DNA from: Eurosta solidaginis
Lineage: Eukaryota; Arthropoda; Insecta; Diptera; Tephritidae
DNA: 64,000 nucleotides
Assembly (NCBI RefSeq): GCF_040869045.1
Contig: NC_090319.1
Span: 236,957,832-237,021,831, forward strand
Direction of reading: 5' to 3'
Shown: piece by piece, positions 32,641 through 44,229 of the stretch
Layout: each line of letters starts with the position of its first letter
How positions within the stretch are numbered: the first letter of the stretch is position 1
Translations under genes and position numbers: made by a program
Notes under the pieces: generated by a model
Told to the model about the DNA's origin: nothing
The model's database searches: none
What the model saw: only the letters and a program-made list of their open reading frames with translations

Positions 32641-34320
32641 CCTACACCATCTATAGCACCTTTGCCATGTGAAGTGGCGAAGAAATTCCACACGAAAGTT
32701 TTGCAGTTAAAGTCACTAGTAAGAACCGGAATACTTGACATAATGAATTTATTTTTGAAGGGACTCGCGGAAGTGCGAATATATAAACTGTTTCAATTTG
32801 TGTGTGCCCCTCTTTGATGATATGCATGATCTTTGAAATGAGACAATTAACATCATATTTATTGTGGCTTAATTTGTCACTTATGATTGCAAAGGATTTG
32901 GTTTCATCGAAAAGCCAAGCAACACATGTGAAAATAGTGACTTGACTATAACTAAAATGTGCTTCTTGTGTTACGTTTTGGCAGGAAAAGCGATAGTGTT
33001 CAGCAAACTCAATTTGCAAGACTTACTGTACTTGGTGTTAAATTAGTTTTTTTTCCTTTCAAAATACTCCTGTTGGGACCGTTTAATATAACAATGCAGT
33101 TTAAAAGCTGGCAATTGAATTTGAAGATCACGTATCAAATCTGCTAGTGGGGCAATAGTGTTCATAATAAAATAAATAAATGTTAGGCGCGATACCTCCG
33201 AAGAGATCTTAGGCCGAGCTTCTCTTCCAATTTGCGTCGTGTTCCTTTTAATTTTTCCTACAAATTGGCCGGACGGGCCTACTTTTTTTATGCCGACTCC
33301 GAACGGCATCTGCATGGCAGATGAGATTTCACTGAGAGCCTTTCATGGCAGAAATACACTCTTAGTGCTTGCCCAACACGACCCCGCTTAGAAAAATTGT
33401 ATTTTAATTGAAAAAACTTGTTTCTAAGATTTTTTGTTGCTTTGCCTGGGGCGTGAACCCAGGATTATCGGTATGGTAGGCGGAGCACGCTACCATCACA
33501 CCACGGCAGCCGCCCTGTTCATACTTTTTAATAAACCTATGGGAGTTATATCATGATGATATCACGTATACAAGTCGCACACTCATTGGTCATACACTCT
33601 TCACTATTCCCGTTACAACAAACAGTTGAAAGGAATTCATCCGAGTTCTTAGAAATATTTGGTAAGAAACGTTGGCAACCTTCTAGTAAAAAACTAAAAT
33701 TAGCGTGGTGCTTACACACACACATATTATGTGGGAAATTTTTAGCTACCAGTACGTATAAAGGTCGCGATTTAAAAAAAAAGTCCTGTTTACGTTTTCA
33801 GAGGGAAACGCAGTTTTGAATGCTTCGTATGATTCTCCTAACGTCATAAGCATAAAACGTTTTGCAAATATTTCCCCCCTTCCTCAGCACTGTGCCCTTT
33901 TTACCAGCAGCTTGTACGCTAATTCCGTCTATTTTCAAAAACGCTTTTATAAGGTTCAAGTGCTTCTGGTTGTGTGCTAACTTCTCCCTGTTCCTATGAC
34001 AGTCTTTTTAGTGATATACTTATTGCATAAACTCTTTAAAAATGCTCTTTTTTTCTTAGGTTTTTTGGAAACGCAGCCTCTGCTTTTTTCATAGCATTCC
34101 CTCGTTTGCTTACATGTATATGCTTGGTTCTTCACATTCGTAATAAAATCTTCTTTCTTTTTTTGACGCAAAGTTTTGCTGCCGCAAACGATCCTTCTTT
34201 CGCTTTTCATCAAGCAGACTTGATTTATTTTTAGTCTTTCCTTTTGTTTCTTTCGAAGCTTCGGTTTTCTTTCTGCTTCCCTGCGTTTATAGTTCTGCAA
34301 CTTACCGTCATTTTTTTCAC
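32641..34320 (-). pseudogene. Uncharacterised transposase-like protein, broken, split by a SINE
   Basis: Minus-strand pieces in order. A Lys/Arg-rich N-terminus (33977-34320; RREAERKPKLRKKQKER). Then (about 33553-33960) KRFMLMTLGESYEAFKTAF, SRPLYVLVAKNFPHN, a Cys/His-rich block CVCKHHANFSFLL and CCNGNSEECMTNECATC. After the SINE (33167-33515), LADLIRDLQIQLPAFKLHC, YIKRSQQEYFE, EFAEHYRFSCQNVTQEAHFS, VTIFTCVAWLFDETKSFAII and SDKLSHNKYDVNCLI. Last, in another frame (32643-32690), WNFFATSHGKGAIDGVG. I know this pattern from unannotated, transposon-like proteins in arthropods and cnidarians but cannot name the superfamily. Frame changes and the SINE make it non-functional. A role as a transposase is inference. 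Confidence 0.6.
33167..33515 (-). mobile_element. tRNA-derived SINE, copy 2
   Basis: Same family as 29850-30187. The target duplication is TGTTCATA (33159-33166 and 33516-33523). It lies inside the transposase-like pseudogene, whose reading frame rejoins across it. The head has GGTGTGATGGTAGCGTGCTC and a changed B box (GTTCACGCCCC). Confidence 0.88.
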
Positions 34321-34404
34321 CACTTCTTCATTTTTTTGGAACTCTCTGTCTCCATTGTTGTTTCTATCTAAAAACTATAATTTTACTATTATATACTGAA
34401 ACTA

Positions 34405-34847
34405 GGGGGACTCATGTAACCGCATAAATGCCTTAAAAAGTGTGTAAACGTATAAATTTATCTAGTGCGTAAACGAACTGTCAAATTTTGTATGTAAAAT
34501 CATTTACACAATTTGTATAACCTGAGGCGCACATTTCATTGTGTAAACGCGGTAAACTCACAGGAATGCAACCTTGCAGACATTACAGCAGGCATTTTCA
34601 TCAGAAATCTCCAACATCAACAAGTCATGTACAAGAATATCTTAGTAAAGACGTTTTAGTTTTGATTTTTCACTTAATCTTGGCATTTTTTAATTTGTAT
34701 AACAATCAAAAAATTTGTGTTTGGCAATATTACAGCTGATAAACAATCAAGTTTATCAAGAGTATTTCTAGGTGCGTTCATAAAACAGCGTGTGTAAATG
34801 GATATAATTTTACACCTTATAAGTTTATATGCTTTCATGAGTCCCCC
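34405..34847. mobile_element. MITE with GGGGGACTCATG terminal inverted repeats and TA flanks
   Basis: 443 bp. Left end GGGGGACTCATGTAA, right end complement GGGGGACTCATGAAA, then looser similarity for another ~25 bases. TA lies directly on both sides (34403-34404, 34848-34849), as with Tc1/mariner insertions. Internal GTGTAAACG-type words recur near both ends. No coding. Confidence 0.8.
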
Positions 34848-34849
34848 TA

Positions 34850-35758
34850 CTGTTCAACTGAATTTTTGTACTTACGGTAACTGACGAGACAAATATTAAT
34901 CACCAACAAAATAGTTCATTCGACTGCTCGGGAAAAAATTATTTAATTTTTTGACAGAAGTGCACATGCTTACTTTGCATTTTAAAGTTTTTTTTTTTTT
35001 GGAAGTGCATGTTTGCTTATAGGAACAACTTATGTAGTTTTTTGGTAACGGACGAGACACACTGATAATTATAAAATCAAATCAGAATAACTCCGGTTTC
35101 CAAACTTGTTTCGACTTTATTTTTAATGTTAAATAAATTCCTAGAGATAGCTAATTTACAGAAATATTACCGATCCAGTTTGAACCAACTAACTATAAAA
35201 TAGAAGGATGTAATATACTTGTCAGAAAACTGGTAAAATGAAAAATCCTAAAAAGGCGTTTTATTGTAATAGTTCTCTGTCTAGGATTATGTAAAACTAA
35301 ATATCTTTTCTAATCCATTCCATATACATATTCAGCTTTCATTGCAAATAAACAAAAAATCTGACCACATAGAATTTTTAGCTCGTGGTAGACCTTATTT
35401 GGGATTCGCTGTGTAAGTGAATATTTATGAACAATATGTATGTACATTTTTTCATCGCCAAATATATTGGAAAACGCGGTAGCTGCTATAGATCCCGAAT
35501 TTTTATTAAAGATTAGTAGGCCTTGACACGCTCGTTTTTTCAAGGTATTTAAAATCAGCTTTTAAGTTAACCTTGCGAAGTTGATCATGTACAATTTTAG
35601 CATTGTAGCTTTATAAATGCCGTAAATATCCGGTTAGGTATTGAATTATCACATAATGATATATCCTTTTGAAATAATATTAAATTTTTACAGAAGTATT
35701 ACTCGCGGTCAGAACAGAAGAAGAGGTATGTGAATTTCATTATAATACATTTCTTTAG
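34850..35758. other. No gene confidently seen
   Basis: The minus frame 35310-35543 (77 codons) lies downstream of a hAT-like relic and could be its worn continuation, but I see no motif in it. Confidence 0.3.
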
Positions 35759-36190
35759 TTATTCCAAAAAAAATGTGTGAAGATGACAACTCGGACAAAT
35801 ATGATGACGTATAGACCGGGCAATAAATTTTTTTCTAAAAAACCGCAATCGAAAAATATTTTCATATTTCAAAAACGGCCTTCCCTGAACCTGATGGCCA
35901 CTAAATGCAAGTCTTTGTCTTCCACAAACTAGTACTACACGGATTATTGAAGCCAAGTTCTCCCATCATTATATCCTTTTTCAAAAATTAAATTGAAATT
36001 TACTGCTGTCTCTGTAGCGGTTTTGTAGTAACCCCTTATCTGATATTGTTTAAATTTTTCAATTGCTGTTTTCCAATTTCGAAATGGGTTTTGCACGAAA
36101 GCATTGGTTTTTTCATGACTTCCATTTCCAACAGTCTCCCAACCAAAAGCAACACATCCATCTTGAATTGATAAATACAACACCCAAGAA
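35759..36190 (-). pseudogene. hAT-like TTF-zinc-finger protein fragment
   Basis: The frame 35944-36183 reads CVAFGWETVG, then FRNWKTAIEKFKQYQ, YYKTATETAVNFNLI, like the TTF zinc-finger region of ZMYM1/P52rIPK-type hAT transposases (F-x-x-W-x-x-A-x-x-K-x-x-x-H-x...S/T-A), although the usual zinc-binding His is replaced by Gln/Tyr here. After a stop, 35759-35956 gives IIRVVLVCGRQRLAFSGH, matching the following block (ILxCGRQNxxLRGH). No terminal repeats found. Not clearly the same family as the hAT at 17.4 kb. Confidence 0.55.
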
Positions 36191-36853
36191 AAAGGGTTTA
36201 ACCAACAATACTTAAATTTTTAGTTTTGATCTCCAGATGGTGGAAAACTATACGATACTTGTCTCTTCTTTTTTCATGAGGAACAGTATTAGGGGTAACT
36301 TTGGCGAATTTCCAATAGGTGCATTTTTTTTAACCACTCTAACCGGCACACAAAGAAAAGTGTGTGTACATGGGACTAGATAAGTATACATACGAAAATT
36401 GTTGTTTTGAAAATAAAACTAAAAATTTTCCAATTATTTATTTGAATTCGAACTCCGATTTTGTAAGAATTAATAAGAAGCGATCTATCTTGGCTCTACA
36501 TTTGGCTTCGCCTCACAAAGGTTTAATATATTGCAGCAAATCGAAATGTTGATACATAAAATCCAGACGAATATTCGTATGCAATTGAGCACCTAGCGAT
36601 TTTTTTTATATCCCACTTAAGTCAACCGAGGTTGTCTTAACCGAAAACAAAGTTTATGTTAGCATTGCTCATCCATTCACCGGTCTATCCGTCGGCCTAT
36701 TTATCCGAGGGTTCCTTCATCACACGTTTTTTTGGCAACAACTTTTATTTAAAGAAATGTATTGTAATGAAATTCAACACACTACTTCTTCTAACCGAGA
36801 CTAATACTCGTGTAAAAAATAAATATTACTTCAAAATGATAAAGCTACAATGC
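36191..36853. other. No gene seen
   Basis: AT-rich. GAGCACCTAGCGATTTTTTT at about 36588 resembles a single worn unit of the 120-bp repeat at 15.1-15.4 kb. Confidence 0.35.
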
Positions 36854-36974
36854 AACAAGTAAGGAAGGTTAAGTTCGGGTGTAACCGAACATTACATACT
36901 CAGTTGAGAGCTATGGTGACAACATACGGGAAAATAACCATGTGGGAAAATGAACCGAGGGAAACCCTAGAATG

Positions 36975-38780
36975 TGTTTGTATGACATGTGTATCAAATG
37001 AAAGGCATTAAAGAGTATTTTATGAGGGAGTGGGTCATAGTTCTATAGGTGGACGCCATTTAGGGATATAGCCATAAAGGTGGATCAGGGTTGACTCTAG
37101 AATGCGTTTGTACGATATGGGTATCAAATGAAAGGTGTTAATGAGTATTTTAAAAGGGAGTAATCCTTAGTTCCATAGGTGGACGCCGTTTCGAGATATC
37201 GCCACAAAGGTGGACCAGGGGCGACCCTAGAATTTGTTTGTACAATATGGGCATCAAAGGAATGGTGTTAATGAGTATTTTAAAAGGGAGTGAGCCTTAG
37301 TTCTATAGGTGGAATCCGTTTCGAAATATCGCCATAAAGGTGGACCAGGGGTGACTCTAGAATGTGTTTGTAGGTTATGGGTATCAAATTAAAGGTATTA
37401 ATGAGGGTTTTAAAAGGGAGTGGTGGTTGTTGTATAGGTGGTCGCCTTTTCGAGATATCGCCATAAAGGTGGACCAGGGGTGACTCTAGAATGCGTTTGT
37501 ACGATATGGGTATCAAATGAAAGGTGTTAATGAGTATTTTAAAGGGGATTAATCCTTAGTTCCATAGGTGGACGCCGTTTCGAGATATCGCCATAAAGGT
37601 GGACCAGGGGTGACCCTAGAATTTGTTTGTACAATATGGGTATCAAAAGAAAGGTGTTAATGAGCATTTTAAAAGGGAGTAATACTTAGTTCCATAGGTG
37701 GACGCCGTTTCGAGATATCGCCATAAAGGTGGACCAGGGGTGACCCTAGAATTTGTTTGCACAATATGGGCATCAAACGAAAGGTGTTAATGAGTACTTT
37801 AAAAGGGATTGGGCCTTAGTTCTATAGGTGGACGCCGTTACGAAATATCGCCATAAAGGTGGACCAGGGGTGACTCTAGAATGTGTTTGTACGATATGGG
37901 TATCAAATTAAAGGTATTAATGAGGGTTTTAAAAGGGAGTGGTGGTTGTTGTATAGGTGGTCGCATTTTCGAGATATCGCCATAAAGGTGGACCAGGGGT
38001 GACTCTAGAATTTGTTTGTACAATATGGGTATCAAAAGAAAGGTGTTAATGAGTATTTTAAAAGGGAGTAATCCTTAGTTCCATAGGTGGACGCCGTTTC
38101 GAGATATCGCCATAAAGGTGGAGCAGGGGTGACCCTAGAATTTGTTTGTACAATATGGGTATCAAAAGAAAGGTGTTAATGAGTATTTTAAAAGGGAGTA
38201 ATCCTTAGTTCCATAGGTGGACGCCGTTTCGAGATATCGCCATAAAGGTGGGCCAGGGGTGACTCTAGAATTCGTTTGTGCAATATGGGTATCAAACGAA
38301 AGGAATTAATGAGTATTTTAAAAGGGAGTGGGCCTTAGTTCTATAGGTGGACGCCTTTTCGAGGTATCGCAATAAAGGTGGACCAGGGGTGACTCTAGAC
38401 TTTGTTTGTACTATATGGGTATCAAATGAAAGGTGTTAATGAGTATTGTTAAAAGGGGTGGGCCTTCGTTCTATAGGTGTTCGCCTTTTCGAGATATCGC
38501 CATAAAGGTGGACAAGGGGTGACTCTAGAATATGTTTGTACGATATGGGTATCAAATGAAAGGTGTTAATGAGTATTTTAAAAGGGCGTGGGGCTTAGTT
38601 CTATAGGTGGACGCATTTTCGAGATATCGCCATAAAGGTGGACCAGGTGGACTCTAGAATGAGTTTGTACGATATGAGTATTAATGAGAGTTTTAAAAGG
38701 GAGTGGTTGTAGTTGTACATGTGAAGGCGTTTTCCAGATAGCGACCAAAATGTGGACCAGGGTAACCCGGAACATCATCT
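36975..38780. repeat. Tandem array, ~130-bp unit, 14 copies
   Basis: The anchor GATATGGGTATCAAATGAAA recurs every 129-132 bp from about 36985 to 38550, with a worn last copy near 38677. Each unit also has GTGGACCAGGGGTGACTCTA and GACGCCGTTTCGAGATATCG. The minus-strand frames it creates (HLYGDIS repeats) are artefacts of the unit length. Related to the arrays at 243-1600 and, inverted, 19655-20258. Confidence 0.95.
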
Positions 38781-39888
38781 GTTGGATACCGCTAATTTAT
38801 TTATATATGTAATACCTGCCAATATTTTAAGGGTTTTTTATTTCGCCCTGCAGAACTTTTCATTTTCTTCTACTTAATATGGTAGGTGTCACAACCATTT
38901 TATAAATTTTTTTCTAAAGTTATATTTAGCGTCAATAAAACAATCCAATTACCAAATTCATCCATTTTTTCGTATTTGGTATAGAATTATGGCTTTTTTT
39001 TTAATTTTGGGCGTGGTCATAGTCGGATTTCGTTCATTTTCCATACCAAGATAAAGTGAGTTCAACTATGCACGTGAACTAAGTTCATTAAAGATATGTC
39101 GATTTTTGCTCAAGTTATCGTGTTAACGGCCATGCGGAAGGACAGAAGGGCGACTGTGTATAAAAACTGGGCGTGGCATCAACCGATTTCGCCCATTTTC
39201 ACAGAGAACAGTTAGCGTCATAAAATCTATGCCCCTACCAAATTTCAAAAGGATTGGTTAATTTTTGTTCGACTTATGGCGTTAAAAGTATCCTAGACAA
39301 ATTAAATGAAAAAGGGCGGAGCCACGCCCATTTTGAAATTTTCTTTTATTTTTATATTTTGTTGCACCATATCATTACTGGAGTTGAATGTTGACATAAT
39401 TTACTTATATACTGTAAAGATATTAAATTTTTTGTAAAAATTTTACTTTAAAAAAAAATTTTTTTTTCAAAGTGGGCGTGGTCCTTCTCCGATTTTGCTA
39501 ATTTTTATTAAGCGTGCATATAGTAATTGGAGTAACGTTTCTGCCAAATTTGATCATGATATCTTCAACGACTGCCAAATTACAGCTTGCAAAAGTTTTA
39601 AATTACCTTCTTTTAAAAGTGGGCGGTGCCACGCCCATTGTCCAAAATTTTGCTAATTCTATTCTGCGTCATAAGTTCAACTCACCTACCAAGTTTCGTC
39701 GCTTTATCGGTCTTTTGTAATGAATTATCGCACTTTTTCGGTTTTTCGAAATTTTCGATATCGAAAAGGTGGGCGTGGTTATAGTCCGATATCGTTCATT
39801 TTAAATAGCGACCTGAGATGAGTGCTCAGGAACCTACATGCCAAATTTCATCAAGATACCTCAAAATTTACTCAAGTTATCGTGTTAA

Positions 39889-39914
39889 CGGACGGACGGA
39901 CGGACGGACGGACA
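39889..39914 (+). repeat. (GACG)n microsatellite, complement of GTCC
   Basis: ACGGACGGACGGACGGACGG followed by ACATGGCTCAATC. A GTCY-type stretch at this position is a hallmark of mini-me/DINE-like elements. The shorter equivalents are at about 15998 and 51905. Confidence 0.85.
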
Positions 39915-40057
39915 TGGCTCAATCAAATTTTTTTTCGATCCTGTTTATTTTGATATATGGAAGTCTATATCTATCTCGATTCCTTTATATATGTACAACC
40001 AACCTTTATCCAATCAAACTTAATATACTCTGTGAGCTCTGCTCAACTGAGTATAAA

Positions 40058-40480
40058 AACTTTATGTGATCAACTTTGTATACATTACATTTATACAGTA
40101 TTTCAGATATTAATTAATATAGTGAGGACGATCGACTTCGCTGTTTCCAGAAATGTAAAGTAAAGATTTAAACATTGAAAGATTCATAAAGCTAAATGTC
40201 TCTCACGCGATTGAAAAATACGGCATATAATATAGGAGATATTTAAAAAGTGACCGGAAATTCGTCGAAAGATGGAAGGAATCAAGCCCGGGTAAAATTT
40301 CACTCAGATCGAAAAGGCGACCTGGAAACCAACGTTCAGAGAATTCTCAGATTCTAGAGGGAAGTCATCTACGTCTTCTTAAGCGAAGGTAACGTTGAAG
40401 CACCCAGCGAAGATGATAATTTTGCACCCGCTCTTCACAATAATTGCTACTGGAGCATTCCACGGTTGGTATGGGACAAA
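40058..40480. repeat. Segment P2a, inverted paralogue of 31373-31630
   Basis: The reverse complement aligns over ACCAACCGTGGAATGCTCCA, CTTCGCTGGGTGCTTCAACG, GACTTCCCTCTAGAATCTGA and GAAACAGCGAAGTCGAT, then ATTAATTAATAT. No coding. See the finding on the inverted duplication. Confidence 0.7.
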
Positions 40481-40860
40481 TCGTACACTTTTTTTTTCGG
40501 TTTAAGACCTTAAGTAAAGATTGACCTATAAGTTTTTTTTTACAAAGTATTTAGAGCATTAGTATTGTGTAGTACATATCTAAATAAAAATAGAAACGCG
40601 CTCTTGAAATATTTGTATATGTCTTTAACAAATCGCAAAAAATCATCCATTTGTACAGGACACCAGTCAGTCAGGTGAAACTTCAGCGAAACTTTTAATA
40701 TCAAAAAACCAATACTACATTTGGTAGTACTGGTATCAAGGTTTTTTAAATAACAAAAAAATTTAAATAGATTTATTCAAACAAAAAAAAATTGTTTAAA
40801 AATAAATTGTTCTGCTCGGACACGTATGAAATTCATCTTTCGAATTTCGATTTTCCTTAT
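40481..40860. other. No gene seen
   Basis: AT-rich, with no counterpart in segment P1. No tandem or terminal repeat recognised. Confidence 0.3.
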
Positions 40861-41218
40861 ACTACATATATAGTAGAGCTAACTCGTTCGAGAAGAGATT
40901 TCTCTAGAGTCTCGCCTTCTCGCGAGATTCTCAAATCTCGTATCCGCCGTAAGCTCTCGCGAGCTTCTCGAAATTCAATTTAATCGATTCATTGGCTATT
41001 TTATATAGATCTTACGATTTTTTCTGGAGCACAAGCGAAAATGTCAACAAACCCACAAGTAAAAAACGGCGAAATGTATAGAATACTGCCAATGCAGCGA
41101 CTGAATTAAAAGTCGAGAAGCTCGCGAGTATTTCGAGTATTTCGAAATTCGACAATCCCGCGAGAAGCCGTGTTCTCGATGTCCCGTTAAAAAGTAAAAT
41201 ATTGTGCACAAAATTATA
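40861..41218. repeat. TCTCGCGAG-rich dispersed repeat, copy 1 (empty site)
   Basis: Clusters of CTCGCGAG and TCTCGA-type words on both strands, around a unique core (CACAAGTAAAAAACGGCG ... AATACTGCCAATGCAGCGAC). The core matches 45340-45840, where the same point carries an inserted MITE. Gypsy copy 2 follows directly. Confidence 0.6.
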
Positions 41219-41223
41219 TGTAT

Positions 41224-41777
41224 TGTAACGAATTTAGTGTAATTCCGCTTATAAGCAACCTTCTACTAACGTTCGTATCGCTAAACTGTTGAATAAATAA
41301 CTCTAATATTCAATAATGCAAAATGGCCTTTATTAAAGCACTTCACAATAACACTGATACTTCACAACTAATAGCTTGCCTAAATCAAACTGATTGGTCG
41401 TGCCTCAGCTGGTGTTGCTTTTATACTCTTAGATTTCCTCGTTGGCATATTTCTAGGCGTTTCTATTTCTAGAATTTACTACTTGCTTACCAGCTATAAA
41501 TTTCTCAGCTATAACCACAGATGCACAATTATAGCTTCTCACATATATGTGAGTGATAATTCCACCGATGTTTGCCTACTTTTGGAAGTATCTCAGATAT
41601 ATACATATGTTCGTGCATTTCCATCCGCTGCTTGTATGGACATGTGTGTAGACATAATGATTAATTTTTTTACGCACATACAAGTGTGGCAGCTTGCTTT
41701 ATTGTTGTTGTGGCTTCATTTACTAAGTATCAGGTTAGTGATGTCAGTATCACTTAGTGTCACTAATATTCGTCACA
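41224..41777 (-). repeat. gypsy copy 2, 3' LTR
   Basis: 554 bp. Complement starts TGTGACGAATATTAGTGACA and ends AAATTCGTTACA. It pairs with 44230-44766. Confidence 0.94.
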
Positions 41778-41779
41778 CT

Positions 41780-42620
41780 GCCCTCCACATAAGTCTGATC
41801 GTCCCGATCAGACAAAAATCTCGATCTAACCGTTGCTAGCCTCTCAAAATGAACCACCCTTCTTTGTCGTGGTTTCCCTATGGTTTGTATGCGATAAATG
41901 GTATCACTGATCTTCTTCACAACTTTGTTCGGTCCTTCCCAACTACACCAAAATTTGGATGGAACACCTTTCCGTCGGTGAGGGTTGTATAACAGTACCA
42001 AATCTCCCTCCAAGAAACCTTCCGAATTTTTGTTCTCACCGTACCTGTGTTTCCTCTTACTACTCATTATCCTGGTTCGTTCCCTCACACTCTGTTGTTT
42101 GGCCAATGATTCACTTCGTAGAGCTTGCGCTTGACGGATTGGCGTCGCATAATCTGTATCGTTCCCACGTTTCACAAGAATATTGCGCCCTAGCTTGAAA
42201 CTACCCTCGCATTCTTTCTGGGAAGTTCTTTCCTTCGTTTTTGTGCGTCCATTTGGTTTTGTCAATGCCAGTGTTTCTCTCGCAGGTACTTTTGATTTCG
42301 CTTTATTTGGCCCATTCGGTCCATCAACCTTTACCTTTGACTCTCGTGGTCTTAGTCGAGTCTTCTCCACCAGTACTCGACTACTGCTGAACCTTTTCTC
42401 CAAACTGAAGTTAAGTGGCACATCCTGGTTCTTATAAGGCATAACCCTCCTCTGCATATCGATCCTGATGTCATGGTCAACTAAGAAGTCCACTCCCAAT
42501 ATGACTTCATCAACAATCGCCGCCACAACGAATTTGTGTAGAACCATGACCTTCCCAATTAAGACTTCACAGATCAATTCTCCCGGACTTGGTTATACTT
42601 GCCAATGACCGTACGCAACC
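41780..42620 (-). pseudogene. gypsy copy 2 protease C-terminus fused in frame to integrase C-terminus
   Basis: One open frame, 41750-42577. It begins ICEVLIGKVMVLHKFVV and IVDEVILGVDFLVDHDIRI (end of protease), passes a linker (VPARETLALTKPNGRT), then RNILVKRG and ATPIRQAQALRSESLAKQ (equivalent to the first RT residues of copy 1). It switches within a few residues to TRIMSSKRKHRY and NSEGFLEGDLVLLYNP (integrase C-terminus), ending LSDRDDQTYVEGSV into the LTR. The join keeps the frame, so a ~270-residue product could once have been made. No RT, RNase H or DDE core remains. Confidence 0.85.
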
Positions 42621-42810
42621 TTGCTCCAGGTAATGTATTTACTCTCCTGTTGACCAAATCAGATCGAATCAAGGAATAAGATGCGCCCGTATCTACAGTC
42701 AGTACACGTTATTTGCCATCAACATTCCCTTTGACGGTAAGACTGCTTGATTTCCTTCAAATTTGCGACACAGATATCACAGGACAATCAATAGCTGGAG
42801 CTAGCTCTCG
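42621..42810 (-). pseudogene. gypsy copy 2 protease active-site region
   Basis: Complement reads ISVSQI, stop, then KSSSLTVKGNVDGK, stop, VLTVDTGASYSLIRSDLVN. The catalytic DTGA is kept, but two stops flank it (about 42758 and 42711). Confidence 0.75.
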
Positions 42811-44176
42811 ATCTCTACATTTTGCTCGCTCTTGCTCATCCCCTCCAAATTTGTTATTAAGACCACCCATGCTGTTGAAACCACTAGGATTAAGATCGCA
42901 ATGACGTGCAGTGTGAACGGGCTTCCCGGATTTGAAGCATTTGATAACTATTTCACTCCGCTTTTGCGATCCTTTCAGCGCCTCCAATATTGTGTTCACC
43001 CAGTCTGGCCTTCCTCCACACTGCGTGATTTGAACGCTGGCTTACACAGAAGCGATGCTGTTTCCTGAATCAAAGCATGTGATGCCGTTTCTGTGAATTT
43101 AGGTTTTGGGTTTACGTATCTCGCTCGCTTCGTTTCCACGTCCCGTATGCCATTTATAAAGCTCTGGATTTTTACCCTTTAGGTGTATTCCACGGGTGCT
43201 TCCGCATTCGCTAAATGTGCCAGCCCTTCAACATCCGACGCAAAGTCTCACAATGTTTCACCAGCCCTCTGGAAGCGGTTCAGTAACTCAATTAGGTATA
43301 TCTGCTTCCTGTGTTCGCTTCCGTATCGCCTCTCTAGAGCGCTCATCAATGTTTCGTATTTGTTCCGCTCTCCCTCGGGAATAGTTTGTAGGATTTCGGC
43401 AGGAGATCCTTTCAATGCCACGAATAGTGCAGCAACTTCATCTTCAGCACTCCCGTTGTTCACTGCTGCAGTCTTCTCAAACTGAATCTTAAACACCTGG
43501 AAAGGAACAGAGCCATCAAAATATGGAGTTTTTACCTTCAGAGAAGACGTTGACGCATCCATCTCGGCCTCCATTTTATCTTTTCTTTCACTAAAAACCT
43601 CCAGCTGCGATGAGATTTTTGTTTCCTGTGCCTCCAGCTGCGAGGATGTGCGTTCCTCTTGTGCTTTCAACTGCTCAGCCATCTGAGATGTACTATATGT
43701 CTTCTGTTCTTCCAGTTGTGATGCCATATATATCTTCTGTTCTTCCAGTTGTGATGACATATGTGACAAAATACGTGCCTCCTGTGCTTCCATCTTGGAT
43801 GTTATACGTGTTTCCTGTGATTCCATCTTGGATGTTATGCGTGTTTCCTGTGATTCCATCTTGGATGTTATAGGTTCTCCTGCGATTCCAGTTGAGATGA
43901 CACTGTCGATGTTTGTACAGATATTGCAGCCAATATCATGTTCAAGTCTGTGCTGGTAACTGCCTGCGATGTTTCGTTTTTCTCTTAAATTTTTGTGGTT
44001 GTCTCGTCCCCATCAGGATGAAAGACATCATCGTCCACATTAATTCCTTCCGTCTCCATAGCGTCTCGTAGCCATGCCTGAAGTTCGAGTTTATTGCCGG
44101 TTGAATTCAATCCACGGCTCTCCAACTCCTTCTTCAGTTGCTGGTTCCTCAATTCACTAAACTTTGCCATGTCCAA
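42811..44176 (-). pseudogene. gypsy copy 2 Gag
   Basis: The frame at 43985-44176 gives the SAP-like start (KFSELRNQQLKKELESRG, NKLELQAWLRDAM), stopped by TAA. The frame 43248-43859 continues with the coiled coil (repeats of MESQETRITSK, LEEQKTY) and capsid-like text (PYFDGSVPFQVFKIQFEK, IPEGERNKYETLMSALERR), ending at another stop. The rest (RVKIQSFINGIRDVETKRA, ILEALKGSQKRSE) follows. The zinc knuckle is CFKSGKPVHTARHC, where the second Cys is replaced by Ser. Confidence 0.85.
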
Positions 44177-44229
44177 GTTGTATTCCCAATCTTCGGAATT
44201 TATTCAACAATTCCTCTGCTGACACCAAT

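Larger units (their letters stand above)
36854..40057 (+). mobile_element. DINE-1/mini-me-like element with internal array, copy 2
   Basis: Starts ACAAGTAAGG, then the hairpin GTTCGGGTGTAACCGAAC (36873-36890) and CATACTCAGTTGAGAGCT. It ends with ATACTC...GAGTAT (about 40025-40055) containing GAGCTCTGCTCAACTGAG. Between lie a 130-bp array (36975-38780), a non-repetitive part with many GGGCGTGG/CCACGCCC blocks, and GTTAACGGACGGACGG. The same landmarks flank copies at 15.8 and 50.9 kb, which lack the array. Non-coding. It needs proteins from elsewhere to move. Confidence 0.8.

Noticed and set aside
29850..33515. Possible tRNA genes from A- and B-box-like sequences
   Set aside because: They are heads of SINE copies with bodies, A-rich tails and target duplications. 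The acceptor and anticodon stems do not look intact.
37280..38778. Minus-strand frames with repeated HLYGDIS phrases
   Set aside because: They arise from the 130-bp array; the unit length is not a multiple of three and frames shift from copy to copy.
36854..40057. Assignment of the DINE-like elements as Helitrons with a target AT insertion
   Set aside because: The ends look suggestive, but I could not define exact termini and insertion dinucleotides on all copies, so I kept the broader name.
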